NCBI RefSeq assembly: GCF_045032955.1
Contig: NZ_JBJFZU010000006.1
Span: 1 to 64,000, forward strand
DNA length: 64,000 bases
Direction of reading: 5' to 3'
From: Ornithinicoccus sp045032955
Lineage (GTDB): Bacteria; Actinomycetota; Actinomycetes; Actinomycetales; Dermatophilaceae
Positions 42,241 to 51,639 of the stretch are shown here, piece after piece. Made by a program: the position numbers and the translations under genes. A model generated the notes under the pieces. That model was not told the origin of the DNA, made no database searches, and saw only the letters and a list, made by a program, of their open reading frames with translations. Each line of letters starts with the position of its first letter. Position 1 is the stretch's first letter.

Positions 42241-42659
42241 TTGCGCCCCACCAGGCGCTGACCGATCCAGGCCCCCATCGCGACCGCGCCGGAGGCGGTC
42301 ATCGAGCAGGTGGTGCAGGCGTCCTGCACGTCTGCCGCGGGCACCCGGTCGTCGCGCCCGGCCCCCGGGGTCATCAGCACGATGCAGCCCCCCTCCTCCA
42401 GCGTGGTGAGGGCGTCCATCAGCTCGTCGGTGAGGTCCCCCTCGCCGTCGCGCCACCAGAGGAGCACCACGTCGACGACACCGTCGTAGGCCTCGTCCTC
42501 GAGGGGGCTGCCGACGACGTGCGCGGCGACACCGCGCACGCTCTCCTCGACGTCCTCGTCGTAGCCGTACTCGACCACGATCTGGCCCTCGCGGAGGCCG
42601 AGCTTGCGCACCAACCCGATCGCGGCCTCGTCAGGGTCGGCGTCCGCCGTCGTCGTCAT
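42237..42659 (-). CDS. DUF3052 family protein
   Basis: A 140-residue conserved actinobacterial protein like Rv2239c. The conserved core LGLREGQIVVEYGYDEDV..YDGVVDVVLLWWRDGEGDLTDELMDAL is clear, followed by GGCIVLMTP. It resembles a small nucleotide-binding Rossmann-like fold without a catalytic motif; function is unknown. ATG 42659 is chosen because an ACGGAG binding site lies directly upstream; an in-frame ATG at 42689 is possible. It is divergent from aceE, as in mycobacteria. Confidence 0.88.
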   Translation of the reverse strand: MTTTADADPDEAAIGLVRKLGLREGQIVVEYGYDEDVEESVRGVAAHVVGSPLEDEAYDGVVDVVLLWWRDGEGDLTDELMDALTTLEEGGCIVLMTPGAGRDDRVPAADVQDACTTCSMTASGAVAMGAWIGQRLVGRK

Positions 42660-42776
42660 GTGCTCCGTCCTGCTGTTCAACGCGTCCATGGTGGGTCAAG
42701 ACAAGCAGAAAGCGACCGGTGACGTAAAGGCACCCCCGCTGCGGACCAGGGGGGACCCCACGTCAGGGACGTGACA

Positions 42777-42793
42777 GACTGAGTGAGTCAGTC
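42777..42793. promoter_or_regulatory. Inverted repeat upstream of aceE
   Basis: GACTGA-GTGAG-TCAGTC is a perfect six-base inverted repeat 20 bases before the aceE ATG, just in front of its ribosome binding site GAAGGAAGGA. It is placed like a repressor operator or an mRNA stem controlling translation. Confidence 0.45.
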
Positions 42794-42813
42794 TCGAAGG
42801 AAGGACATACCCG

Positions 42814-45570
42814 ATGGCCCAGGAGCGCCCCACCGGCCCCATCCTGAACGGTCTCCCCACCCAGGTCCCGGACACGGACCCGGAGGAGACGCAGGAGTGG
42901 TTGGACTCCCTCGACTCGGCGATCGAGAGCGGGGGACGCGACCGTGCTCGCTACCTGATGCTCCGGATGCTGGAGCGGGCCCGGGACTCGCAGGTGGGCA
43001 TCCCCTCGCTCACCACGACCGACTACCTGAACACCATCACCCCGGAGCAGGAGGCGTGGTTCCCCGGCGACGAGGACATGGAGCGTCGCTACCGCGCCTG
43101 GATCCGCTGGAACGCGGCTGTGATGGTGCACCGGGCCCAGCACCCGGACATCTCGGTCGGCGGACACATCTCGACGTATGCCTCGCAGGCCACCCTCACC
43201 GAGGTCGGCTTCAACCACTTCTGGCGCGGCCGCGACCACGAGGGTGGTGGCGACCAGGTCTTCTTCCAGGGCCACGCCTCCCCCGGCATCTACGCCCGCG
43301 CCTACCTCGAGGGCCGCCTGAACGAGGCGGACCTGGACGGCTTCCGGCAGGAGAAGAGCAAGGGCCTGCGCGACGACGTGCAGACCGTGCCCTCTTACCC
43401 GCACCCCCGGTCGATGCCCGAGTTCTGGCAGTTCCCGACCGTGTCGATGGGTCTGGGTCCGATGAACGCCATCTACCAGGCCACCTTCAACAAGTACCTG
43501 CACAACCGTGGCCTGAAGGACACCAGCCAGCAGCACGTCTGGGCCTTCCTCGGGGACGGCGAGATGGACGAGCCGGAGTCCCGCGGACTGCTCCAGGTCG
43601 CCGCCAACGACGAGCTCGACAACCTGACCTTCGTCGTCAACTGCAACCTGCAGCGCCTGGACGGCCCGGTACGCGGCAACGGCAAGATCGTCCAGGAGCT
43701 GGAGAGCTTCTTCCGCGGCGCCGGCTGGAACGTCATCAAGGTGCTGTGGGGCCGCGGCTGGGACGACCTCATCGCCCAGGACGCCTCGGGTGCCCTGGTC
43801 AACCTCTTCAACACCACCCCGGACGGCGACTTCCAGACCTTCCGCGCCAACGACGGGGCCTGGATCCGCGACCACTTCTTCGGGCGCGACCCGCGCACCA
43901 AGGAGCTCGTCAAGGACTGGTCCGACGAGGACATCTGGTGGCGGCTCAAGCGCGGCGGGCACGACTACCGCAAGGTCTACGCCGCCTACCAGGCCGCGAT
44001 GAACCACACCGGTCAGCCGACGGTCATCCTGGCGCACACGATCAAGGGCTACTCCCTGGGCACCGGCTTCGCCGGCCGCAACGCGACGCACCAGATGAAG
44101 AAGCTCAGCCTGGACGACCTCAAGGCGTTCCGGGACAGCCTGAAGATCCCGGTCACCGACGAGCAGCTCGAGGCCGACCCGTACCGTCCGCCGTACTACC
44201 ACCCGGGCGCCGACGACGAGGCGATCCGCTACCTGCGGGACCGGCGCACGACGCTGGGCGGCTACCTGCCCAAGCGTGAGCCGTCCACGACGACGTTGAA
44301 GCTGCCCGAGGAGAAGATCTACGACGTCGCCAAGAAGGGCTCCGGCAAGCAGATGGTGGCGACCACCATGGCGCTGGTCCGGATCTTCAAGGAGTGGATG
44401 CGGGACAAGGAGTTCGGCAAGCACCTGGTGCCGATCATCCCCGACGAAGCCCGCACCTTCGGGATGGACAGCTTCTTCCCGACGGCGAAGATCTACAACG
44501 TCCACGGTCAGAACTACACCTCCGTCGACGCCGATCTCATGCTGGCCTACAAGGAGTCCGAGCAGGGCCAGATCCTGCACGTCGGGATCAACGAGGCCGG
44601 GTCGGTGGCGGCGTTCACCGCGGCAGGCACGTCCTACGACACGCACGACGTGCCGATGGTGCCGTTCTACATCTTCTACTCGATGTTCGGCTTCCAGCGC
44701 ACCGGCGACGGCATCTGGGCGGCGGCGGACCAGCTGGCGCGCGGCTTCATGATCGGTGCCACTGCGGGCCGCACCACGCTGACCGGCGAGGGCCTGCAGC
44801 ACGCGGACGGACACTCGCCGCTGCTGGCGTCCACCAACCCGGCGGTCGTCTCCTACGACCCGGCCTACGCCTACGAGCTCGCGCACATCCTGCCGACCGG
44901 CCTGGACCGGATGTACGGCGAGAACCCCGAAGACGTCATCTACTACGTCACGGTCTACAACGAGCCGATGCAGCAGCCGGCCGAGCCGGAGGACGTGGAC
45001 GTCGAGGGGATCCTCGCCGGGATGCACCGCATCTCGACCGATGAGGCGCAGCAGGAGGGCAAGCACGTGCGGCTGCTCGCGTCCGGCGTGGGTGTGCCGT
45101 GGGCCCTGGAGGCCCAGCAGCTGCTGCGTGACGACTGGGGGGTCAGCGCCGACGTGTGGTCGGTGACCTCCTGGTCCGAGCTGCGCCGCGAGGCGATGGC
45201 CTGCGACGAGGACGCCTTCCTGCACCCCGAGCAGGAGCGGCGGGTCCCCTACGTGACCCGGCGCCTGTCCGAGGGCCAGGGTCCGATCGTGGCGACCAGC
45301 GACTACATGCGCGCCGTCCAGGACCAGATCGCCCCCTGGGTCCCGGAGGACTACCACGCGCTCGGAGCGGACGGTTTCGGTTTCGCCGACACCCGCGCGG
45401 CCGCCCGACGGTTCTTCCACATCGACGGACCGTCGATGGCGGTCAAGGCCCTGCAGATGCTGGCCGACCGCGGCGAGCTGGACCCGCAGGTGGCGCGCGA
45501 CGCCGCCGAGAAGTACAGCCTGCTCGACGTCAACGCCGGTCGCTCGGGCGTCGCCGGCGGCGACGCCTGA
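42814..45570 (+). CDS. aceE: Pyruvate dehydrogenase E1 component (homodimeric)
   Basis: Thiamine-diphosphate enzyme that decarboxylates pyruvate and feeds the E2 lipoyl subunit to make acetyl-CoA. The 918 residues are normal for the actinobacterial/gammaproteobacterial alpha2 type. Signatures are SVGGHISTYAS, VWAFLGDGEMDEPES, with the metal-binding GDGEMD and a later NCNLQRLDGPVRGN, and HQMKKLSLDDL. The DUF3052-ahpE neighbourhood is like that of mycobacterial aceE. The E2 and E3 genes are elsewhere. The stop is only three bases from the convergent gdpD stop. Confidence 0.97.
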   Translation: MAQERPTGPILNGLPTQVPDTDPEETQEWLDSLDSAIESGGRDRARYLMLRMLERARDSQVGIPSLTTTDYLNTITPEQEAWFPGDEDMERRYRAWIRWNAAVMVHRAQHPDISVGGHISTYASQATLTEVGFNHFWRGRDHEGGGDQVFFQGHASPGIYARAYLEGRLNEADLDGFRQEKSKGLRDDVQTVPSYPHPRSMPEFWQFPTVSMGLGPMNAIYQATFNKYLHNRGLKDTSQQHVWAFLGDGEMDEPESRGLLQVAANDELDNLTFVVNCNLQRLDGPVRGNGKIVQELESFFRGAGWNVIKVLWGRGWDDLIAQDASGALVNLFNTTPDGDFQTFRANDGAWIRDHFFGRDPRTKELVKDWSDEDIWWRLKRGGHDYRKVYAAYQAAMNHTGQPTVILAHTIKGYSLGTGFAGRNATHQMKKLSLDDLKAFRDSLKIPVTDEQLEADPYRPPYYHPGADDEAIRYLRDRRTTLGGYLPKREPSTTTLKLPEEKIYDVAKKGSGKQMVATTMALVRIFKEWMRDKEFGKHLVPIIPDEARTFGMDSFFPTAKIYNVHGQNYTSVDADLMLAYKESEQGQILHVGINEAGSVAAFTAAGTSYDTHDVPMVPFYIFYSMFGFQRTGDGIWAAADQLARGFMIGATAGRTTLTGEGLQHADGHSPLLASTNPAVVSYDPAYAYELAHILPTGLDRMYGENPEDVIYYVTVYNEPMQQPAEPEDVDVEGILAGMHRISTDEAQQEGKHVRLLASGVGVPWALEAQQLLRDDWGVSADVWSVTSWSELRREAMACDEDAFLHPEQERRVPYVTRRLSEGQGPIVATSDYMRAVQDQIAPWVPEDYHALGADGFGFADTRAAARRFFHIDGPSMAVKALQMLADRGELDPQVARDAAEKYSLLDVNAGRSGVAGGDA

Positions 45571-45573
45571 GGG

Positions 45574-46596
45574 CTAGCTGCCCGCAGCCGCCCAGCGGTC
45601 GCGGGCGCTGACCCCGAGGTCGGGGTGGTCGGTGAAGAAGCCGTCCACCCCGGCCTCGAGGTATGCCGTGGCCTCCGCGGCCAGGTCCCCGTGCGCGGAC
45701 TCGCCGCCGGGGCCGTGCAGGGCCGGCGGCAGGAAGTGGTTCTCCGCCCGCAGCGTCCACGGGTGCACCACCAGGCCGGCCCGGTGCGCTCGCTCGACGA
45801 GCCTCGTCGGCCGGCCCAGCGCCCCCTCGGGGGTGCGTGGAACCACCATCTCCCGGGCCGGGCCGATGCCGTCCACGTCCCCGGCCAGCCTGGCCATCCC
45901 CTCGTCACCGAGCAGCTCCCGGTAGCTGGTGGGGGTGCCGGCCACGACCAGGTCGTAGGGCACCCGGTCCGGCGCCGAGGCCAGGAACACCTGACGTAGC
46001 CCCGAGCCCAGCCGGTGCCGCATCCGGCGCAGGTTGGTCAGCTCGAAGCACTGCAGGAAGACCGGGGCCCCGGGTCCCTCGAGCCCGGCCCGGTCCAGCT
46101 CGGCGAGCAGCGGCTCCTCCAGCGCCAGCCCGAGGCCTGCGAAGTAGGTCGGGTGCTTGGTCTCGATGTAGAGACCGATCTCGCGTCCCAGCTCCGCGGA
46201 CAGCCGCCCGCGCAGGTCGACGATCTCGGCGAGGGTCGCCACCGGGTGCTCGCCGTCCCGGTCGGTGCCGCGCAGGTGCGGCAGCCGCTCCCGGGCCCGC
46301 AGCGTGCGCAGCTCCTCCAGCGTGAGGTCCTCGGTGAACCACCCGGTGACCTCGCGGCCGTCGACCACCTTGGTGGTGCGCCGGTCGGCGAACCGGGGAC
46401 GGTCGGCGATGTCGGTGGTGCCGGAGATCTCGTTCTCGTGCCGGGCGACCAGCACCCCGTCCCGGGTGGCGACCACGTCCGGCTCCAGGTAGTCGGCCCC
46501 CTGCCGGGCCGCGAGCTCGTAGGCGGCCAGCGTGTGCTCCGGCAGGTAGCCGCTGGCGCCGCGGTGGGCGATGACGAGGGGGCGGGGGTCGGGCAT
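45574..46596 (-). CDS. Glycerophosphodiester phosphodiesterase
   Basis: Hydrolyses glycerophosphodiesters to glycerol-3-phosphate and an alcohol. The 340-residue TIM barrel has the GDPD signature VIAHRGASGYLPEHT (His11, Arg12, Glu20), EPDVVATRDGVLVARHENE, YIETKHP and DGFFTDHPDLG. No signal peptide is seen, so it is cytoplasmic. ATG 46596 has a GATGAGG site; ATG 46605 is an alternative. It is divergent from fasR and convergent with aceE. Confidence 0.92.
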   Translation of the reverse strand: MPDPRPLVIAHRGASGYLPEHTLAAYELAARQGADYLEPDVVATRDGVLVARHENEISGTTDIADRPRFADRRTTKVVDGREVTGWFTEDLTLEELRTLRARERLPHLRGTDRDGEHPVATLAEIVDLRGRLSAELGREIGLYIETKHPTYFAGLGLALEEPLLAELDRAGLEGPGAPVFLQCFELTNLRRMRHRLGSGLRQVFLASAPDRVPYDLVVAGTPTSYRELLGDEGMARLAGDVDGIGPAREMVVPRTPEGALGRPTRLVERAHRAGLVVHPWTLRAENHFLPPALHGPGGESAHGDLAAEATAYLEAGVDGFFTDHPDLGVSARDRWAAAGS

Positions 46597-46646
46597 ACCC
46601 CTCATCCTGGCCACCGTGCCGAAGGGGTCCCAGTAGGCTCGCGGGC

Positions 46647-47825
46647 GTGTCCCCGACCCAGCCCGTGCCCGGTCGGCACGAGGGGCTGACCCGGCGTGCC
46701 GGCGGGTTGGCGACGACGGCGACCCGTCGGATGGCGCGCGAGCACGACTGGTTCCGCGCGCTCAGCGCGGCCGACCGCTCCTGGGTGTCGCTGGTGGCCC
46801 AGGCGGGCATCACCGCCCTGCTGACCTGGTATGCCGACGGTGCCCCACCCGGTCCCCCGCCGGGGAGGATGTTCGCGGCCGCGCCGCGCAGCCTGGCCGC
46901 CACCATCACCCTCCGGCAGACCCTGGACCTGACCCGGACGGCGATCGCGACCGTCGAGGACGCGGTCCCTGAGCTGGTGCCGGAGGCGGAGGTGGTGGCG
47001 CTGCGGGAGGCGGTGCTGCGCTACTCCCGGGACATCGCCTTCGCGGCGGCCGACGTGTATGCCCGGGCGGCGGAGCAGCGGGGCGGCTGGGACGCGCGGC
47101 TGGAGTCCCTGGTGGTGCACGCGGTGGTGCGCGGGGAGGCCAACGACACCCTCGCGTCCCGGGCCGCTGAGCTGGGCTGGGAGGACGTCAACGGGGTGGC
47201 CGTGGTGGCCGGGACGGTGCCGGAAGGCAACCCCGGCCGCGCACCCGGGGCGCTGCGCGAGGCGGCCCGCCGGGGCGGCCACCCGTCACTCGTCGCCGCC
47301 CAGGGTCCCCGTCTGGTCTGCGTGCTGGGCGGCACCACCGACCCGTTGACCGACGCCGCGTCCCTGGTGCCGGCCTTCGGTCCCGGCCCGGTGGTCGTGG
47401 GCCCCCGGGTGCCCCACCTCTTCGCCGCCGGGCGCAGCGCCCGCGCCGCGCTCTCCGGGGTGGACGCCGCCCTCGCCTGGACCGGGGCCCCGCGTCCGGT
47501 CGCCGCCGACGAGCTGCTGGCCGAGCGGGCGCTGCTGGGTGAGGCCCCCGCCCGACGGGCGCTCGTGGACCGGGTCTACACCCCGCTGCACGAGCAGCAT
47601 CCCGCGCTGCTGGAGACGGCGCAGGCCTACCTGGACCACGGCAGGGTGCTGGAGGCCACCGCGCGGCTGCTCTTCCTGCACCCGAACACGGTGCGCTACC
47701 GCCTGCGCCGGGTCGGCGAGACGGTGGGGCTGGACCCGCACACGGCCAGGGACGCGTGGGTGCTGCAGGTCGCCCTGGCGCTGGGTCGGATGAGCGGGAG
47801 CCGGACCTGGCGCGGGACCCGCTGA
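46647..47825 (+). CDS. fasR: PucR-type transcriptional regulator of fatty-acid synthesis (FasR-like)
   Basis: A 392-residue regulator directly upstream of fabD-fabH-acpP-fabF, the position of Streptomyces FasR (SCO2386), an activator of this operon. The C-terminal helix-turn-helix of the CdaR/PucR type is clear at about residues 325-375 (LETAQAYLDHGRVLEATARLLFLHPNTVRYRLRRV). The N-terminal region holds a sensor-like domain without recognised motifs. GTG 46647 stands seven bases behind TAGGCT (46634-46639), so the mRNA is probably leaderless. The name is by context and similarity. Confidence 0.85.
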   Translation: MSPTQPVPGRHEGLTRRAGGLATTATRRMAREHDWFRALSAADRSWVSLVAQAGITALLTWYADGAPPGPPPGRMFAAAPRSLAATITLRQTLDLTRTAIATVEDAVPELVPEAEVVALREAVLRYSRDIAFAAADVYARAAEQRGGWDARLESLVVHAVVRGEANDTLASRAAELGWEDVNGVAVVAGTVPEGNPGRAPGALREAARRGGHPSLVAAQGPRLVCVLGGTTDPLTDAASLVPAFGPGPVVVGPRVPHLFAAGRSARAALSGVDAALAWTGAPRPVAADELLAERALLGEAPARRALVDRVYTPLHEQHPALLETAQAYLDHGRVLEATARLLFLHPNTVRYRLRRVGETVGLDPHTARDAWVLQVALALGRMSGSRTWRGTR

Positions 47826-47831
47826 CCGTTC

Positions 47832-47850
47832 TTTGGAGGAACCCTCCAAA
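47832..47850. promoter_or_regulatory. Inverted repeat in the fabD promoter region (candidate FasR operator)
   Basis: TTTGGAGG-AAC-CCTCCAAA is a perfect eight-base inverted repeat with a three-base centre, seven bases after the fasR stop and about 70 bases before fabD. A run of A, not T, follows on the plus strand, so it is a poor fasR terminator and a better protein-binding site. Confidence 0.6.
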
Positions 47851-47917
47851 AAATGCCCTCGGATGTCGTGCGGAACGCTGACGGCTCGGGACGCCCCTCA
47901 GAGGCAGAGTGGACGTC

Positions 47918-48847
47918 GTGCTTGCCATCGTCGCGCCCGGACAGGGCTCCCAGACCCCCGGTTTCCTCTCCCCCTGGCTGGAGGAACCGGACACCCGCCG
48001 CCGGCTCGAAGTGCTCTCGGAGGCCGCCGAGCTGGACCTGGTGGCGCACGGGACCACCTCCGACGCCGCGACCATCACCGACACCGCCGTCGCGCAGCCG
48101 CTCATCGTGGGAGCCGGTCTGGCGATCCTGCCGACGCTGCTGGACGGGGCCGCGGTCACCGACCACGTGGGCGCCACCACCGGCCACTCGGTCGGTGAGG
48201 TGACCGCCGCCGCGATCGCCGGCGTGCTCACCCCCGAGCAGGCGGTGGTCTTCGTGCGCGAGCGTGGCCGCGGCATGGCTCAGGCGTCCGCCGCCGCCCC
48301 CACCGGGATGTCCGCCGTCCTCGGCGGCGACCCCGACGACGTCGCGACCGCCCTGGAGCGCCACGGGCTCACCGCGGCCAACATCAACGGCGGCGGCCAG
48401 GTGGTCGCCGCCGGCACCCTGGAGCAGCTGGAGTCGCTGGCGCAGGACCCGCCGGCCCGGGCCCGGGTCGTCGCGCTGGCCGTGGCCGGCGCCTTCCACA
48501 CCCACCACATGGCCCCGGCCGTGGACCTGCTCGCCGCGCACGTCGCCGACCTCACCCCCGGGGAGCCCGCGCTGCCGCTGCTCTCCAACGCCGACGGCCG
48601 TGCGGTCCCCCGGGGGACCGAGGTGCTGCGCCGCCTGGTGGCCCAGGTCTCGGGGCCGGTCCGGTGGGACCTGGTGATGCAGCAGCTGGCCGACCTGGGG
48701 GTGACCGGGCTGATCGAGATCCCCCCGGCCGGTACGCTGGTCGGTCTGGCCCGGCGAGGCCTGCGCGGGGTCGAGACGCTGGCCCTGAAGACCCCGGACG
48801 ACCTCGAGGCCGCGCGCCGGATGATCGCCGAGCACGGCACCCCGTGA
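47918..48847 (+). CDS. fabD: Malonyl-CoA:ACP transacylase
   Basis: Loads malonate onto ACP for type II fatty-acid synthesis. The 309-residue protein has the catalytic Ser91 in TTGHSVGEV, His194 in GAFHTHHM and the start VLAIVAPGQGSQTPGFL. The GTG at 47918 is preferred because homologues begin there and an AGAGGCAGAG site precedes it; an in-frame GTG at 47909 is possible. It starts the four-gene fab operon after the 19-bp inverted repeat. Confidence 0.95.
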   Translation: MLAIVAPGQGSQTPGFLSPWLEEPDTRRRLEVLSEAAELDLVAHGTTSDAATITDTAVAQPLIVGAGLAILPTLLDGAAVTDHVGATTGHSVGEVTAAAIAGVLTPEQAVVFVRERGRGMAQASAAAPTGMSAVLGGDPDDVATALERHGLTAANINGGGQVVAAGTLEQLESLAQDPPARARVVALAVAGAFHTHHMAPAVDLLAAHVADLTPGEPALPLLSNADGRAVPRGTEVLRRLVAQVSGPVRWDLVMQQLADLGVTGLIEIPPAGTLVGLARRGLRGVETLALKTPDDLEAARRMIAEHGTP

Positions 48848-48896
48848 CCGGGCACGCACCGCGTCCCCACCCGCACCCCCTCCAGGAGGACCTGCT

Positions 48897-49928
48897 GTGA
48901 GCACCAGCCCCACCCTCGCGGCCCCGACCACGCTGCGCCACGCCAGGATCCTGGGCCTGGGCGGCTACCGCCCCGAGCGGGTGGTCACCAACGAGGAGAT
49001 CTGCCGCTACATCGACTCCAGCGACGAGTGGATCCAGCAGCGGTCCGGGATCGTCACCCGGCGGTTCGCCCGCGAGGACGAGTCCGTCATCGACATGGCC
49101 GAGGCCGCCTCCCGGCAGGCCCTGGACCGGGCGGGCCTGGAGGCCGGGCAGATCGACGCGATCCTCGTCGCGACGGTCAGCCACCCCTACCAGACGCCCG
49201 CCGCGGCGCCCTCCCTCGCGGTCCGGCTGGGCATCACCGACCCGGCGGCCATCGACATCTCGGCCGCCTGCGCCGGCTACTGCTACGCGATCAGCCTGGC
49301 CAACGACATGGTCCGGGCCGGCACCGCCGACCACGTGCTGGTCGTCGGCGTCGAGAAGCTCTCGGACTTCACCGACAAGCACGACCGGGGGTCGGCGTTC
49401 ATCTTCGGTGACGGGGCGGGAGCAGCGGTGGTGGGGGTGTCCGACACCCCGGGCATCGGCCCGACCGTCTGGGGCAGCCTCGGTGACAAGTACGACGCGA
49501 TCACCCAGCGGGAGGCCTGGACCGACCTGCGCCCCGCGATGGAGGAGCCGGGCCGCACCGAGGCCATCTCCTGGCCGTCCTTCGTGATGCAGGGCCAGAC
49601 CGTGTTCCGGTGGGCCGTCTTCTCGATGGCCCCCGTCGCCAAGCGGGCGATGGAGGCTGCGGGCATCACATCGGCGGACCTCGGGGCCTTCGTGCCGCAC
49701 CAGGCCAACATGCGCATCACCGATGCCATGGTCAAGGCGCTGGACCTGCCGGAGCACGTGCCGGTCGCCCGGGACATCGCCGAGACCGGCAACACCTCGG
49801 CCGCCAGCGTCCCGCTGGCGATGAGCCGGATGCTCGACGAGGGCGAGGCCCCGCACGGCGGCCTGGCGCTGCAGATCGGCTTCGGCGCGGGCCTGGTCTA
49901 CGCCGCCCAGGTCGTCGTCATGCCCTGA
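48897..49928 (+). CDS. fabH: Beta-ketoacyl-ACP synthase III
   Basis: Starts each fatty-acid chain by condensing an acyl-CoA with malonyl-ACP. In Gram-positives the primer is often branched. The 343 residues carry the Cys125-His-Asn triad in ISAACAGYC, VPHQANMRI and ETGNTSAAS. The GTG start follows a CAGGAGGA binding site. It lies 49 bases after fabD and 83 before acpP. An N-terminal extension of about ten residues precedes the core. Confidence 0.97.
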   Translation: MSTSPTLAAPTTLRHARILGLGGYRPERVVTNEEICRYIDSSDEWIQQRSGIVTRRFAREDESVIDMAEAASRQALDRAGLEAGQIDAILVATVSHPYQTPAAAPSLAVRLGITDPAAIDISAACAGYCYAISLANDMVRAGTADHVLVVGVEKLSDFTDKHDRGSAFIFGDGAGAAVVGVSDTPGIGPTVWGSLGDKYDAITQREAWTDLRPAMEEPGRTEAISWPSFVMQGQTVFRWAVFSMAPVAKRAMEAAGITSADLGAFVPHQANMRITDAMVKALDLPEHVPVARDIAETGNTSAASVPLAMSRMLDEGEAPHGGLALQIGFGAGLVYAAQVVVMP

Positions 49929-50011
49929 CAGGGCACACACCCAGCTCCCGCGGCCCGGCGGGCAGGTAGATTCCGGGTCACGCCCAACCGCATACCGAAG
50001 GAGAGCACGAG

Positions 50012-50260
50012 ATGGCACTGAGCGAGCAGGAGATCCTCACGGGTCTGGCAGAGATCGTCAACGAGGAGACCGGCCTGGAGGCCTCCGAGGTCGAGATGGA
50101 CAAGTCCTTCACCGAGGACCTGGACATCGACTCGCTGTCGATGATGACGATCGTCGTGAACGCCGAGGACAAGTTCGGCGTCCGGATCCCCGACGACGAG
50201 GTGAAGAACCTCACCCACGTCCGGGACGCGGTGTCCTACATCGCCAGCAACCAGGGCTGA
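50012..50260 (+). CDS. acpP: Acyl carrier protein
   Basis: The 82-residue acidic carrier of growing fatty acids. The 4'-phosphopantetheine attachment site is Ser41 in DLDIDSLSMM. A GAAGGAGAG site precedes the ATG. A TAGATT at 49969-49974 in the gap after fabH could be a separate -10 box supplying the extra ACP that synthesis needs, but no -35 supports it. Confidence 0.97.
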   Translation: MALSEQEILTGLAEIVNEETGLEASEVEMDKSFTEDLDIDSLSMMTIVVNAEDKFGVRIPDDEVKNLTHVRDAVSYIASNQG

Positions 50261-50357
50261 CCCGATCCGGTCCGGCGCGCGCCGCGAGGCCGCGCCGGTC
50301 CGGGGGCCCGTCCCCGGGCATACCCGAACCCCACCCCTGCGCCAGGAGGCCGCGAAC

Positions 50358-51620
50358 ATGACCGCCAGCACCGCCCAGACCCCGCGCCGCGTCGTCGTCA
50401 CCGGGCTGGGTGCCACCACCCCCGTCGGTGGCACCGCCCCGCAGACCTGGGAGGCGATCCTCGCCGGCCGCTCCGGCGTGCGCACGCTGCCCCAGGACTG
50501 GGTGGCCGAGCACCAGCTCCCGGTGACCTTCGCCGGCCAGATCCACACCCACCCCGCCGAGGTGCTGAGCCGGGTGGAGGTCCGGCGCAACGACCCCTCG
50601 GGGCAGTACGCGCTGATCGCCGCCCGCGAGGCCTGGGCCGACGCCGGCTCCCCCGAGGTCGCCCCCGAGCGGCTCGGGGTGGCCATCGGCTCCGGCATCG
50701 GTGGCGTCTGGACCCTCCTGGACCAGTGGGAGAACCTCAAGGAGAAGGGCCCCCGCCGGGTCTTCCCGCTCACCGTCCCGATGCTGATGCCGAACGGCCC
50801 CGCCGCCGCCGTCTCGCTGGACCTGAGCGCCCGCGCCGGTGCGCACTGCCCGGTGAGCGCCTGCGCCTCCGGGGCCGAGGGGATGGGGATGGCGTTGTCG
50901 ATGATCCGGTCCGGACGGGCCGACGTGATGGTGGCCGGCGGCACCGAGGCCGCCATCCACCCGGTCACCGTGGCCGCCTTCGCCGCGATGACCGCGCTGT
51001 CCACCCGCAACGACGACCCGCAGGGCGCCTCGCGCCCCTACGACGTGGACCGCAACGGCTTCGTCATGGGCGAGGGCGCGGCGGTCATGGTCCTGGAGTC
51101 CGAGGAGCACGCCCGGGCCCGGGGCGCCACCATCTACGCCGAGCTGTCCGGGGTCGGTATGTCCTCGGACGCCTACCACATCACCGCCGGCGAGCCCGGT
51201 GGTGCCGGGGCCGCCCGCGCGATGGAGGAGGCCGTCTCCGACGCCGGCCTGTCGATGCGCGACGTCGTGCACGTCAACGCGCACGCCACCTCCACGCCGG
51301 TCGGTGACGTGGCCGAGACCAAGGCCATCCACCGGGCCTTCGGCGAGCACACCGGCAACCTGGCGGTCACCGCGACGAAGTCGATGACCGGTCACCTGCT
51401 GGGGGCCGCCGGCGCGCTGGAGGCCGTGCTCACCGTGCTGTCGGTGCACCACCGTCAGGTGCCGGCCACCATCAACCTGTCGCACCAGGACCCGGAGATC
51501 GACCTGGACGTGGTGACCGGCGGCACCCGCAGCCTGCCCGAGGGCGACATCGCCGCGCTGAACAACGCGTTCGGCTTCGGCGGCGTCAACGTGGCCCTCA
51601 CCTTCACCAGCGTCTCCTGA
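50358..51620 (+). CDS. fabF: Beta-ketoacyl-ACP synthase II
   Basis: Elongating condensing enzyme, 420 residues. The active-site Cys is in VSACASGAEG, the two His in NAHATSTPVGD and GHLLGAAGALEA, and the C-terminal loop is NNAFGFGGVNVAL. A CAGGAGG site precedes the ATG. The acpP-fabF gap (50261-50357) contains a GC-rich CCGGCGCG/CGCGCCGG stem that could lower expression relative to acpP. Confidence 0.97.
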   Translation: MTASTAQTPRRVVVTGLGATTPVGGTAPQTWEAILAGRSGVRTLPQDWVAEHQLPVTFAGQIHTHPAEVLSRVEVRRNDPSGQYALIAAREAWADAGSPEVAPERLGVAIGSGIGGVWTLLDQWENLKEKGPRRVFPLTVPMLMPNGPAAAVSLDLSARAGAHCPVSACASGAEGMGMALSMIRSGRADVMVAGGTEAAIHPVTVAAFAAMTALSTRNDDPQGASRPYDVDRNGFVMGEGAAVMVLESEEHARARGATIYAELSGVGMSSDAYHITAGEPGGAGAARAMEEAVSDAGLSMRDVVHVNAHATSTPVGDVAETKAIHRAFGEHTGNLAVTATKSMTGHLLGAAGALEAVLTVLSVHHRQVPATINLSHQDPEIDLDVVTGGTRSLPEGDIAALNNAFGFGGVNVALTFTSVS

Positions 51621-51639
51621 GCGGGCGCACCGCGCGTAC

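Noticed and set aside
47840..47852. Rho-independent terminator of fasR
   Set aside because: The stem is followed by A residues on the plus strand, the wrong polarity for fasR, and its arms are short compared with the other terminators here.
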